Below, piece by piece: positions 51,838-60,899 of a stretch of DNA of 64,000 nucleotides (positions within the stretch are counted from its first letter, which is position 1; every line of letters starts with the position of its first letter). A program made the translations under genes and the position numbers. Below the pieces are notes generated by a model, which was not told where the DNA came from, ran no database searches, and worked only from the letters and a program-made list of their open reading frames with translations. The DNA comes from Sporosarcina sp. BP05. Lineage in GTDB: Bacteria; Bacillota; Bacilli; Bacillales_A; Planococcaceae. Where the stretch lies: assembly GCF_014282005.1 (NCBI RefSeq), contig NZ_JACFTD010000002.1:310001-374000 (forward strand), written 5' to 3'.

Positions 51838-52569
51838 ATGGAACAACCAAAGACGTGTGTATCAATTCGTCACGTATCAAAAAGCTATAAGAAACACCAT
51901 GTGTTGCAGGACATAAACTTAGATATTTTTGAAGGGGAAATTTTTGGTCTCCTCGGTCCTTCTGGTGCGGGGAAAACAACATTAGTTAAACAATTAACAG
52001 GCTTGGATACACCAACTTCAGGGGAAAGTTATGTATTTCAAACGAAAATGCCTTCATTAAAATTAATTACTAGCATCGGTTACATGGCGCAATCGGATGC
52101 GCTGTATGAAGATCTTTCAGCAAAAGAAAACTTGCAATTTTTCTCAAGTCTATATGGTCTAAAAGGTGAAAAACAAACACGTAGAATCGCAGAAGTGATG
52201 GAGCTTGTTCAACTTTCTGGTGACTTAAAAAGGTTAGTTTCCAACTTTTCAGGTGGCATGAAGCGCAGACTCTCATTAGCAATAGCGCTACTTCATGAAC
52301 CAAAAATTTTAATTCTCGATGAGCCGACTGTTGGCATTGATCCCGTTTTACGAAAAAGCATTTGGGAAGCCTTTTACAAATTAAAACAAAACGGAACGAC
52401 AATTATTGTGACGACACATGTAATGGATGAGGCCGGTAAATGTGATCGACTTGGATTGATTCGTGACGGTGGTCTAATTGCGGTCGGAACGCCCGATGAA
52501 TTAAAAGAAATGAGCAATACAACAACGATTGAGGAAGCATTCCTGGTCTACGGGGGTGCAAAAAAATGA
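51838..52569 (+). CDS. ABC exporter ATPase
   Basis: 243 residues from ATG at 51838 after GAGGGG; the longer frame runs through the operators and is not coding. Walker A GPSGAGKTT, signature FSGGMKRRL, Walker B ILILDEPTVGIDP, His in VTTHVMDE. DrrA/CcmA-type drug or lipid export ATPase. First gene of the operon ATPase-permease-TetR; 3' end overlaps the permease by 4 bp. Confidence 0.92.
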   Translation: MEQPKTCVSIRHVSKSYKKHHVLQDINLDIFEGEIFGLLGPSGAGKTTLVKQLTGLDTPTSGESYVFQTKMPSLKLITSIGYMAQSDALYEDLSAKENLQFFSSLYGLKGEKQTRRIAEVMELVQLSGDLKRLVSNFSGGMKRRLSLAIALLHEPKILILDEPTVGIDPVLRKSIWEAFYKLKQNGTTIIVTTHVMDEAGKCDRLGLIRDGGLIAVGTPDELKEMSNTTTIEEAFLVYGGAKK

Positions 52570-53594
52570 GAGTTTTCGCATTGACACAACGAATCTTGCG
52601 ACAAATTGTGCGAGACAAACGAACAATGGGATTACTTATCATAGCACCCATTCTCGTGTTGACGATGCTCCATCTCGTGTTTAACGGAGGAGATTATACC
52701 CCGAAAATAGGCTTCGTGGATGTCCCCACTACAGTTGTAGAACAGATGAATTTAGAAGGGGCGGATGTCACAACATATAGCGATGAAAAAAGCGCGAAGG
52801 CTGATTTAGCCAATCGAATGATAGATGGCTACTTAACAATTGCAAACAATGCCCCCGCCGTCGTTTTGGAGGGAAGTGACCCGGGTGTAGCAGGAGCCAC
52901 GATGAAATGGCTTCAACAAGCAATGCCGACTGGACAGGAAAATGGTCATAGTCCCCAGTTGGAAATCGACTACTTACACGGCTCTAGCGATATGGGGACG
53001 TTCGACTATTTCGGACCCGTTCTTCTTGGATTTTTCGTCTTTTTCTTCGTCTTTTTAATTGCGGGCGTATCATTCTTACGGGAACGGACAACGGGCACGC
53101 TTGAACGTTTACTCGCGAGCCCCTTACGGAAATGGGAAATCGTGATGGGGTATGTAGTTGGCTTCGGGATTTTTACGATGATTCAATCGGCAATTATTGC
53201 CGCTTATGCGATTTATGTGCTCGGAATGATGATGGAAGGGGCATTCGGCTATGTATTACTGATTACCTTGCTGCTCGCGTTAACAGCGCTGACGCTAGGT
53301 ATTTTACTATCATCATTTGCTAATAATGAACTTCAAATGATGCAGTTCATCCCAATCATTGTCGTCCCACAAATCTTCTTTTCCGGACTATTCAATTTGG
53401 ATACAATCTCGAAGTGGCTGAGCTGGGTTGGCCCATTCACGCCTTTGTATTACGCGGCGGATGCATTGCGCGATATAATGGTCAGAGGCTATGGATGGGG
53501 TGCTATTTACATGGATATTTTCGCGTTAGCAGGATTCTCTTTACTGTTTATCAGCGTTAATATCCTGGCCCTTCGAAAATACCGTAAAATCTAA
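52566..53594 (+). CDS. ABC-2 type exporter permease
   Basis: 342 residues. One N-terminal helix (about 20-40), an extracellular domain of about 130 residues, then five helices (about 155-340), the ABC-2/YhgE-like layout with the RERTTGTLERLLASPLRKWE coupling motif. Exports an unknown compound with the ATPase. The ATG overlaps the ATPase stop. Confidence 0.9.
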   Translation: MRVFALTQRILRQIVRDKRTMGLLIIAPILVLTMLHLVFNGGDYTPKIGFVDVPTTVVEQMNLEGADVTTYSDEKSAKADLANRMIDGYLTIANNAPAVVLEGSDPGVAGATMKWLQQAMPTGQENGHSPQLEIDYLHGSSDMGTFDYFGPVLLGFFVFFFVFLIAGVSFLRERTTGTLERLLASPLRKWEIVMGYVVGFGIFTMIQSAIIAAYAIYVLGMMMEGAFGYVLLITLLLALTALTLGILLSSFANNELQMMQFIPIIVVPQIFFSGLFNLDTISKWLSWVGPFTPLYYAADALRDIMVRGYGWGAIYMDIFALAGFSLLFISVNILALRKYRKI

Positions 53595-53624
53595 TAGAAG
53601 TGATTGACGAAAAGGGAGATCAGT

Positions 53625-54275
53625 ATGATAAACGAGGATCAAATGATAGAGGAAATGTTTAATTTAGATGGTGATTTAACAGAGCGGCAAAAGAATATAC
53701 TAGCTGCCGCGATTGAATCATTCGCTGAAAAAGGTTATTCTGCCACATCCACAAAGGAAATTGCTCAAAAAGCCGGAGTAGCTGAAGGAACGATTTTCAG
53801 ACATTATAAAACGAAAAAAGAGTTACTGATGTCCATAGTCACACCGATGATGATCAAGTTGATGGCGCCGATTATAATAAAGGATATCAATAAAGTACTG
53901 AATCATGACCATGAGACATTTGAAGATTTCGTAAGAGCGATGATCGACAATCGTAGAAAGTTTTTAAAGAACAATGTGAAAATCATTAAAATCTTCATTC
54001 AGGAAATTCCTTTTCATCCAGAACTAAAAGAGCAATTCATGGAGCATGTCGGCAGCAAAGTCTTTACACGCCTCAGGCAGATTATTGAACATTACCAGGA
54101 AAAAGGGCAAATTATCAATCTGCCCATCGATACCGTCATTCGCTTAACAGGTTCGACAATTATCGGCTATTTTGTGACTCGATATGGTATTTTACCTGAT
54201 GCTGATTGGGATGACGAAGCGGAGGTAGACTCGACAGTTAAGTTTTTGATGAAAGGATTGGCGCCGGAGCAGTGA
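53625..54275 (+). CDS. TetR family repressor of the ABC exporter
   Basis: 216 residues from ATG at 53625 (AAGGGAG upstream). The HTH lies at about 38-62 (TSTKEIAQKAGVAEGTIFRHYKTKKELL), preceded by an unusual acidic N-terminal extension of about 18 residues; the rest is a helical ligand-binding and dimerisation domain. Placed at the end of the operon it presumably controls through the TGAGT/ACTCA palindromes, so it is probably autoregulated. Confidence 0.88.
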   Translation: MINEDQMIEEMFNLDGDLTERQKNILAAAIESFAEKGYSATSTKEIAQKAGVAEGTIFRHYKTKKELLMSIVTPMMIKLMAPIIIKDINKVLNHDHETFEDFVRAMIDNRRKFLKNNVKIIKIFIQEIPFHPELKEQFMEHVGSKVFTRLRQIIEHYQEKGQIINLPIDTVIRLTGSTIIGYFVTRYGILPDADWDDEAEVDSTVKFLMKGLAPEQ

Positions 54276-54443
54276 CTATGAAATTGAACAATTTAGTATA
54301 TAGAGTCGGCACTAAACAAATGGAGTGTTCTTCCAACACCACTTAGGTGCATGGTGATGGCCTAACACTTATTGCGCCTAGTATAGTTGCGCTTTTGGAG
54401 CGCTTTGAATTGAATGACTTCTATAAGATTACCGAGATGTCTG

Positions 54444-54487
54444 GATGTGTAGGGATGCGACTTTATCGTATCCCTACACATCTTTTT
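54444..54487 (+). terminator. terminator of the exporter-tetR operon, R3-type hairpin
   Basis: GATGTGTAGGGATGCGA pairs with TCGTATCCCTACACATC (one G-T wobble), followed by TTTTT. Same TAGGGAT core as the hairpin at 38234-38277, with paired changes in the outer stem. Confidence 0.85.
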
Positions 54488-54659
54488 CGGTAATCATATG
54501 GTGGTCCTTCATCCGCCCTGCTCCAAAGGCATAAGTACACAAAGTGCTAAAGCTTTTTGGGACGAAAGAATAGCTGGTTTCTTACCTGGAGTAAAGCCGC
54601 CAAAGATACAATTTTGGCGGCTAATGCTTACTCTATGGTTTTTTCTTTTTTGCTAGTAG

Positions 54660-55025
54660 TAAAGTAGTTTCACTTTCTATTAGGTATCACATGATCACAT
54701 GCAAACTCATTGCTAAAAGTAAGCAAGGAACACATTGTACAACGTGCAAGAGTGCCCGAAATTGTATCTTCGGGCACTAACACTCTTTATATAATGTCAT
54801 CTAGTCTTTTCTTCCAAAAAACCCTCATTTTTCAATTGAATAGTGTAGAAACGCGACAGGCAACTATTCACAACAGGAGTCACTTCTAAACGCAACAGGA
54901 CCCCTCAGTAAATCTGTCATGAATAGTTAGTCGAAAGCGAGCCGGAAATAGTCCAGTGAAAATGAAGGATATCGAGCCCTTCTCGCCAGTATTTTTCGCA
55001 AATAAATGGTTAATCAACAGACGTG
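54660..55025 (+). repeat. R3 element, copy 4
   Basis: Diverged version of the 33.2 kb element with the same order of blocks: TTTCACTTTCTAT, hairpin AGTGCCCGAA/TTCGGGCACT (54751-54778), GTAGAAACGCGACAGG and TTCACAACAGG (54847-54882), AAAGCGAGCCGGAAA, and the right end GGTTAATCAACAGACGTG (55008-55025). Confidence 0.65.
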
Positions 55026-55133
55026 AAGAAATAAAGGAGTAGTCATCAGTCGGCTATTACTTTATTTCACTGTAAAAATAGGTGTATATGGTACAATCGA
55101 TCTACTGCATTACCTATAGGAGGAAAACGTCAA

Positions 55134-55547
55134 ATGGACTTATCACAAATTAGTATTTTAGCAATTATACTTGCTGTCGTTGCAAATATGATTATTGGTG
55201 CACTCTGGTATTCACCACTACTCTTCGCCAACATTTGGATGAAAAGCCTTGGAAAGACACGCGAAGAACTGCATACGAGCAATCCGAATATCGGATACGG
55301 ACTTACGACACTTGCCGGCATTATCACAGCAATCATTTTATCGTTAGTCATCACAATGCTAGACTCAGTGACAGTTGGTGGGGGAGCGTTAATTGGATTC
55401 TTAGCGGGTGCTGGTATTGCAAGCGCGCGCGAATTATCGCCTACCTTTTTCGAGGGACGAAAGTATACACTCTTTTTCATTAGCGCAGGTTACCATATCG
55501 TTTCATTAACAATCATGGGCGCGATAATTGCATTTTTCATCAAATAA
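55134..55547 (+). CDS. DUF1761 membrane protein
   Basis: 137 residues with four membrane helices (about 8-30, 52-72, 80-98, 113-135) and the family motif ALWYSPLLFANIWMKSLGK. Function unknown. ATG follows AGGAGG. Monocistronic with its own terminator. Confidence 0.85.
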   Translation: MDLSQISILAIILAVVANMIIGALWYSPLLFANIWMKSLGKTREELHTSNPNIGYGLTTLAGIITAIILSLVITMLDSVTVGGGALIGFLAGAGIASARELSPTFFEGRKYTLFFISAGYHIVSLTIMGAIIAFFIK

Positions 55548-55583
55548 AAAAGGAGAAGGCATCCAAGCCTTCTCCTTTAATTT
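55546..55583 (+). terminator. terminator of the DUF1761 gene
   Basis: AAAGGAGAAGGC pairs with GCCTTCTCCTTT, followed by AATTTT. Confidence 0.85.
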
Positions 55584-55794
55584 TACCCCCCTATAAAAAT
55601 AGTGATTATATATGCCATTTCCAAGCATGTACTTGGACTCAGACTCAGACGAGCGTAATGGATACAAACAAATTAGGAATTCATTAGGTCATTTAGCAGA
55701 GGGAAATCCATTTGGGAAATGATATACTGGGTGGGAAATGATGGATATGGGAGTGTTGGCGAAACATATCTATTAACTACTGGAGCGTGAGAAA

Positions 55795-56097
55795 ATGGCC
55801 CTTTACAATGTTATGGAAGAAGTCGTACGCGATGTATTGATGCAATATAAAAACCAACTGCAACTGACTTGTCAGTGTGAGCGATGCTTTAACGATATCA
55901 TGGCAATCGCGCTCAATGAATTGCCACCACGTTATATTGCTAACGAGGAATATGGACCCTATGTCAGGGCGTCACATGAAGCGGATCGTCAAGGTGCTAC
56001 GAATATTATACTAATTGTTACAAAAGCGGCCGCATTTGTGTCAGGTAGTCCACGTTGCCCGGCGATGAAACCTGTTACTCCGGCAGCAACTGTATAA
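55795..56097 (+). CDS. comFB: ComFB family late competence protein
   Basis: 100 residues. Matches the ComFB pattern: NVMEEVVRDVLMQYKNQLQL, the zinc-binding CQCERCFNDIMAIALNELPP, then PRYIANEEYG and a C-terminal Cys. In B. subtilis comFB sits between comFA and comFC; here that position is empty and this gene stands alone 3.4 kb away. ATG follows GGAGCGTGAG. ComFB-type proteins have been implicated in c-di-nucleotide binding in other bacteria (recollection); the role here is unknown. Confidence 0.85.
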   Translation: MALYNVMEEVVRDVLMQYKNQLQLTCQCERCFNDIMAIALNELPPRYIANEEYGPYVRASHEADRQGATNIILIVTKAAAFVSGSPRCPAMKPVTPAATV

Positions 56098-56145
56098 CAA
56101 CCAAAAGCCTGTCGTTCCATTAGGAGCGACAGGCTTTTGGTTGTG
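56097..56145. terminator. bidirectional terminator comFB / enoyl-CoA hydratase
   Basis: ACAACCAAAAGCCTGTCG pairs with CGACAGGCTTTTGGTTGT. Confidence 0.88.
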
Positions 56146-56172
56146 CAATGAATGCCTTCGCACATCACCACT

Positions 56173-56949
56173 TTACTTCCCTTTAAAAACAGGCTTGCGC
56201 TTCTCCGCAAACGCGTTCAAGGCCTCAATACGATCTTCAGTCGGAATCGTAAGTTCATACGCTTTCCGTTCAATCGCAAGCCCCGTCTGCAAGTCCACAT
56301 TCATGCCGTGTTTAATCGCGAATTTCGCCTGCTGTAAGGCAATTGGACCGTTCGCAAGGATTGAATCTGCAAAGTCGGCTGTTTCTTGGCTTAGGTTTTC
56401 TGGCGTAGTGATCTTCGTCAGAACACCATAGCTAAGCGCTTCGGCCGCTGACATTCTGCGTGCCGTCAAAATCAGTTCAAGCGCTTTCGCTTCGCCGATT
56501 AACCGCGGAAGACGCTGCGTTCCACCAGCCCCCGGAATAATGGCAAGTCCTGTTTCCGTCAATCCCATAAGCGCAGTATCAGCCGCAATTCGGAAATCAC
56601 AAGCTAGCGCAAGCTCCATGCCACCCCCGAATGCAAAACCGTTCATCATCGCAATCGTTGGTTGTGGCAAGTTTTCAATCGCCGAGAACACCTCGCCAAT
56701 TTTATAAAGATTGCGCTTCACTTGCAGGTCAGTAAGCGTTTTTCGTTCCTTTAGATCAGCCCCAACGCTGAAGGCACGATCACCGGCTCCCGTGAAAATG
56801 ATGACGCGGATATCGGGATTGATGCGTATTGACTCTGTAATCTGCCCCAGTTCAACCAACATATCGTAGTTAAATGCATTCATCGTTCCTGGACGATCGA
56901 GCGTCACGAAAGCGAGATTCCCTTTTTGTTCATAATGAATTGCTTCCAT
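56173..56949 (-). CDS. enoyl-CoA hydratase/isomerase
   Basis: 258 residues, crotonase fold. Oxyanion-hole motifs are DRAFSVGADLKE and MNGFAFGGGMELALACDFRI, with ETGLAIIPGAGGTQRL containing the catalytic Glu region. Hydrates enoyl-CoA thioesters in fatty or amino acid breakdown; the precise substrate is not set. ATG follows AAGGGGG. Monocistronic; no obvious FadR-like palindrome seen upstream. Confidence 0.9.
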   Translation of the reverse strand: MEAIHYEQKGNLAFVTLDRPGTMNAFNYDMLVELGQITESIRINPDIRVIIFTGAGDRAFSVGADLKERKTLTDLQVKRNLYKIGEVFSAIENLPQPTIAMMNGFAFGGGMELALACDFRIAADTALMGLTETGLAIIPGAGGTQRLPRLIGEAKALELILTARRMSAAEALSYGVLTKITTPENLSQETADFADSILANGPIALQQAKFAIKHGMNVDLQTGLAIERKAYELTIPTEDRIEALNAFAEKRKPVFKGK

Positions 56950-57036
56950 ATTAATATCCCCCTTGGATAAAATCGATTAGTAACTAGAACATACCATTAT
57001 TCATGGTGTGTTGCTATTTTAATTGATTGATAAGAT

Positions 57037-57080
57037 GAACAAATGAATACCTATATAAGCGGAGCGAAGGCGCTATTCGG
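57037..57080 (+). repeat. R1 dispersed repeat, copy 4 (short)
   Basis: GAACAAATGAATACCTATAT followed by AAGCGGAGCGAAGGCGC, then truncated. Confidence 0.75.
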
Positions 57081-57198
57081 TATAAGTTGCTGTCACAATT
57101 TAATGGGTTTTTTATTTCAACATATTTAGTCCCTTTTATTAATTATAGTGGTAAAATATCGATTTTTTGCTATACTACAAGAAATGAGGTGCGAATGA

Positions 57199-58437
57199 AT
57201 GAACGATACAAATATATTTGTTGGCAGACAGCCAATATTGGACCGAAATGGCGACATCTATGGCTATGAATTGTTATATAGAAACAGTCATAAGAACTTT
57301 TTCCCGAACGTGAACCCTGAACAAGCGACAATTGGCTTACTCGTTAATACATTCCTTACAATAGGAATCGAGAAAGTAGCGGGGAACACGATATCATTTA
57401 TCAATTTTACAGGCGAATTACTTACCCAAGACATTTTTGCAAACCTTGACCCTGAAAAAGTCGTCATTGAAGTGTTGGAAAACGTTGAGATTACACCCTC
57501 ACTCCTGACTAAATTGCGGCTGTTAAAAGGGACGGGCTTTAAAATAGCGTTAGATGATTTTATCCTGGAAGCACAATATCGTGTACATAGTGAATTGTTT
57601 GAAATTGTCGATTACATCAAGGTCGATTACTTAGATACAACGCCAGCGGAGCGATTAGAAATTGAAAAATTTGTTAAACAGTACCCCGCTATCGTGATGC
57701 TTGCAGAAAAAATTGAAACAGAAGAACAATTCAAGGCGGCCAAAGCATCCGGCTACAAATTGTTTCAAGGTTATTTCTTCTCCAAACCGGAAATTGTCAC
57801 GGGAATCGAAATCCCATCGAATGTTGGTCTTCATTTTCAAATTATCGAGCGTCTTCATACAGAACCACCAAATATCGATGAAGTCACGGAGCTCATCATG
57901 CACGACATCTCACTGTCCTATAAATTACTGAGGCTGATTAATACATTGGCATTTGGGGTGCCAAAACGGATTAGTTCCATCAAACAAGCCATTGTTCTTA
58001 TTGGGTTGCGTGAAACCAAAAGGTGGGTACAAGTCCTTGCTTTACGTGAGATAGGGGAAGGGCCGGGAAATGGTCGTACACAAGCGCTTGCTGACTACTC
58101 GTTAACACGGGCTAAAATGTGTGAACTTCTCGCGAAACATGACGGCAAGAAAAACCCCGAAGAGTATTTCTTTGCGGGCATGTTTTCACTGATTGACGTC
58201 ATCATGAAGCGGGACTGGGATGCAATTTTACAACTCATTCCGTTATCTGACGAAGTAGCGCTTACAGTTAGAGGGAAGCAGACAGAAATCACCCCTTACC
58301 TTCAACTTGCCGAAGCCGTTGAACGCTTTGATTGGCAACGTATCGAGCAACTGGTCACCGAAATGGGATTAACACAAGCGGAATTGAGTAGGTGTACGCT
58401 AGAAGCACATCGTTGGACACAAAGTTTGCAGCACTAA
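57199..58437 (+). CDS. yuxH: EAL-HDOD domain signalling protein (YuxH-like)
   Basis: 412 residues. N-terminal EAL-type domain (about 1-200): YELLYRN replaces the EAL motif, but NFTGELL, VIEVLEN, ALDDFIL, IKVDYLD, AEKIETEEQF and FQGYFFSKP keep most of the metal- and c-di-GMP-site positions. C-terminal HDOD domain (about 205-400). Members often act as non-catalytic signalling proteins; YuxH is the B. subtilis counterpart. ATG follows GAGGTG by seven bases. Its neighbours are ComFB and the competence/flagellar cluster. Confidence 0.85.
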   Translation: MNDTNIFVGRQPILDRNGDIYGYELLYRNSHKNFFPNVNPEQATIGLLVNTFLTIGIEKVAGNTISFINFTGELLTQDIFANLDPEKVVIEVLENVEITPSLLTKLRLLKGTGFKIALDDFILEAQYRVHSELFEIVDYIKVDYLDTTPAERLEIEKFVKQYPAIVMLAEKIETEEQFKAAKASGYKLFQGYFFSKPEIVTGIEIPSNVGLHFQIIERLHTEPPNIDEVTELIMHDISLSYKLLRLINTLAFGVPKRISSIKQAIVLIGLRETKRWVQVLALREIGEGPGNGRTQALADYSLTRAKMCELLAKHDGKKNPEEYFFAGMFSLIDVIMKRDWDAILQLIPLSDEVALTVRGKQTEITPYLQLAEAVERFDWQRIEQLVTEMGLTQAELSRCTLEAHRWTQSLQH

Positions 58438-58442
58438 AAGAG

Positions 58443-58480
58443 TATCGTCTATTCCTATTTTAATGGGGTGGACGATTTTT
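58443..58480 (+). terminator. probable terminator of the yuxH-like gene
   Basis: ATCGTCTATTCC pairs with GGGGTGGACGAT, followed by TTTTTGC. Confidence 0.6.
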
Positions 58481-58553
58481 GCTTTTACGGAATCGCTTCA
58501 TTTACACATTCCCATTTCACTTCGATTTAGGTAGAATGGGGGGAGGAGCTGAT

Positions 58554-59408
58554 TTGACATTGAAAATAGCAATTGTTACGGATAGCACGGCTTATTTACC
58601 AGCAGCTTTAATGGAAGAATTGGATATTCATATGATTCCACTAGCAGTGGCACTTAACGGCGTTATGTACGATGAAGAAATTGATATTCGTTCAACCGAC
58701 TTTTACGATAAAGTACGTGGTGATGGACCGTTACCAAAGACATCACAGCCACCAATTGGTAAATTCATTGAACTGTTCGAGTCGTTAACAGACACATACG
58801 ACGCAGTCATTTCTATCCATCTGTCGAGCGGTATAAGCGGCACATATGCAGGTGCTGAACAAGCCGGCAAAATGGTAGAAGGCATCGAAGTATATACATT
58901 TGACTCCGAAATTTCATGTTATTTACAAGGGTTTTACGTACTCCGCGCGGCACAACTTGCCAAAGAAGGGGCGACTTCAGACGTAATCATGACAGAGCTT
59001 GATGACATGAAACAGACCATGCGCGCTTATTTCATGGTAGACGACCTCACACATTTGCAACGGGGCGGCAGACTCTCCGCTGCACAAGCACTGATTGGCG
59101 GACTTCTTCAAGTAAAGCCAATCCTACATTTCCAAGAAAAAGTAATCGTCCCGTTTGAAAAAATCCGCACACGCAAAAAAGCCATGAAACGGATTGTAGA
59201 AATGCTGGCGGAGGACGCAGCGAAAATGCCACTCGAGGCGGTGATCATTCATGCTAACCGACCAGAAGATGCCGAAGTATGGCACGCGGCACTTTCAGCA
59301 CAGTTGCCAGACGTCAAATTCACCATCAGTCACTTTGGACCCGTCATCGGCACACATCTTGGGGAAGCGTCTATGGGGCTTGGATGGGTGAAACGAAGAA
59401 GTAACTAA
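58554..59408 (+). CDS. degV: DegV family fatty-acid-binding protein
   Basis: 284 residues from TTG at 58554, seven bases after GGAGG; the frame extends to 58479 through the terminator and is not credible there. DegV pattern: IAIVTDSTAYLPAALMEELD, KTSQPPIGKF, ISIHLSSGISGTYAGA (lipid-binding Ser), TFDSEIS and DDLTHLQRGGRLSAAQA. Binds fatty acids; FakB-type members present them to the FakA kinase. It heads the degV-comFA-comFC cluster, as in B. subtilis, but without degSU in front. Confidence 0.92.
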   Translation: MTLKIAIVTDSTAYLPAALMEELDIHMIPLAVALNGVMYDEEIDIRSTDFYDKVRGDGPLPKTSQPPIGKFIELFESLTDTYDAVISIHLSSGISGTYAGAEQAGKMVEGIEVYTFDSEISCYLQGFYVLRAAQLAKEGATSDVIMTELDDMKQTMRAYFMVDDLTHLQRGGRLSAAQALIGGLLQVKPILHFQEKVIVPFEKIRTRKKAMKRIVEMLAEDAAKMPLEAVIIHANRPEDAEVWHAALSAQLPDVKFTISHFGPVIGTHLGEASMGLGWVKRRSN

Positions 59409-59411
59409 AAA

Positions 59412-59508
59412 AGGAACGCAGCCTAAGTTCGCGACGTCCTGTCGCAACAAAGAGGAATGAAGTTCAATTCCTCTCCGCTGCATAACCTGCGTCCAGCAGG
59501 CCAGGAGG
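59412..59508 (-). repeat. R2-related hairpin unit between degV and comFA
   Basis: Minus orientation, same as the 55-bp unit at 14702-14757: TTGCGACAGGACGTCGCG then AACTTAGGCTGC, and a CAGGTTATGCAGC part, but split by about 27 bp containing AGAGGAAT..ATTCCTCT. It begins four bases after the degV stop and ends at the comFA ribosome site. Confidence 0.75.
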
Positions 59509-59516
59509 TGTTGCAA

Positions 59517-60899
59517 ATGACCATTACATTCGATCCGTCAGTCAGGGACTTCCTGGCTGGCCGTATTTGGCTGCGCCTGCACACCCCTTTTCCAACTGAA
59601 ACAATCGACGCTCACATCGCTTCCGAGCATATCAAAACCATTCAAGGCATCCAATCAACCAAAGCATTTGCTAGTCAACCACAGCACTTCTGCAACCGAT
59701 GTGAAAACGACACGCAGTCCCGCTTCACAACATTCGATTGCGCAAAATGCGAAGCCCCTTGTACCTATTGCAGACACTGCCTAAAAATGGGGCGTGTGTC
59801 AACTTGCACTGAACTGATCGTCTGGAACGCGGCACCGCCGACCTATCCGACAGACCATATAATTGCTTGGCAAGGTACATTGACACCACGCCAGCAACAA
59901 GCATCAGAGGAACTGACAATCAGTACTACAAAACGCATCCCGCATCTTATCCATGCCGTCTGTGGTTCTGGAAAAACAGAAATCCTCTTCGAACCAATCC
60001 ATAAACTGCTGACGGAAGGAAAAAGGGTTTGCATCGCAGCGCCACGTGTCGACGTCATTCTCGAACTCGAACCACGTCTGCGCGCAGCATTTCCGCAGAC
60101 AGCAATCGAAGCGTTATATGGCGGCTCAGAATCAACAACAGAATCCGCACCCCAACTCATTCTCGCAACGACCCATCAGTTATACCGATTCCGTCACGCT
60201 TTCGATGCCATTTTTGTCGATGAAGCAGATGCCTTCCCTTACACAGCCGAGGAAACATTGAGACGAGCGGTCCGAAAAGCCGCGAAACTAGATGCACCCG
60301 TCCATTTCGTCACAGCCACACCATCGGACAAACTCCTAACCGACATCAAACGAACAGGACAAGTGTCAACCATTGACCGCCGATACCACGGACATCCATT
60401 ACCAGTTCCACGGTGTGACACATTATGGAATTACACGAAACAGATCCAAAAAGGTAAACTACCCAAAAAACTCGCTAACTGGACAGCTGAGCGGCTCAAA
60501 AGACAAGAACCGTTCCTCATCTTTTTCCATCACATTGGACTCATGGAACAAGCGGAACCGTTATTTCAACAGCTAGACGCACGCATTCACGCCGTCCATG
60601 CTTCGCATCCTGACAGAAAAGAGCACGTCCAAGCGCTGCGCGATAAAGAAGTACCTGGGCTTCTAACCACAACAATCCTGGAACGTGGCATCACAATCCA
60701 AAATGTCCAAGTTGCAGTTGTCGGAGCCGAACAGCTCATATTCAACAAAGGTGCGCTTATTCAAATTGGCGGCCGTGTCGGACGTTCCGCGCAACATCCA
60801 ACAGGCGATTTCGTCCTTTTTCACCACGGCATCACGTATGCAATGGACGAAGCGAAGAAGGAAATCATTCAGTTGAATAAAGGAAGTGTCCGCACATGA
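59517..60899 (+). CDS. comFA: DNA uptake ATPase ComFA
   Basis: 460 residues from ATG at 59517, six bases after AGGAGGTG; the longer frame to 59457 is inside the repeat. N-terminal four-cysteine zinc site (CNRCEND, CAKC, CTYCRHC), then a superfamily-2 helicase core: Walker A VCGSGKTE, DEAD box VDEADAFPY, SAT-type VTATPS and motif VI QIGGRVGRS. Cytoplasmic motor pulling single-stranded DNA through ComEC during transformation. ATGA overlap with comFC. Confidence 0.94.
   Translation: MTITFDPSVRDFLAGRIWLRLHTPFPTETIDAHIASEHIKTIQGIQSTKAFASQPQHFCNRCENDTQSRFTTFDCAKCEAPCTYCRHCLKMGRVSTCTELIVWNAAPPTYPTDHIIAWQGTLTPRQQQASEELTISTTKRIPHLIHAVCGSGKTEILFEPIHKLLTEGKRVCIAAPRVDVILELEPRLRAAFPQTAIEALYGGSESTTESAPQLILATTHQLYRFRHAFDAIFVDEADAFPYTAEETLRRAVRKAAKLDAPVHFVTATPSDKLLTDIKRTGQVSTIDRRYHGHPLPVPRCDTLWNYTKQIQKGKLPKKLANWTAERLKRQEPFLIFFHHIGLMEQAEPLFQQLDARIHAVHASHPDRKEHVQALRDKEVPGLLTTTILERGITIQNVQVAVVGAEQLIFNKGALIQIGGRVGRSAQHPTGDFVLFHHGITYAMDEAKKEIIQLNKGSVRT

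Larger units (their letters stand above)
54276..55133. other. intergenic region with R3 element
   Basis: About 860 bp without a gene. It holds the terminator of the exporter operon, a hairpin AGCCGCCAAA..TTTTGGCGGCT (about 54597-54623), and an R3 element to 55025; the last 100 bp form the promoter of the DUF1761 gene. Confidence 0.6.
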
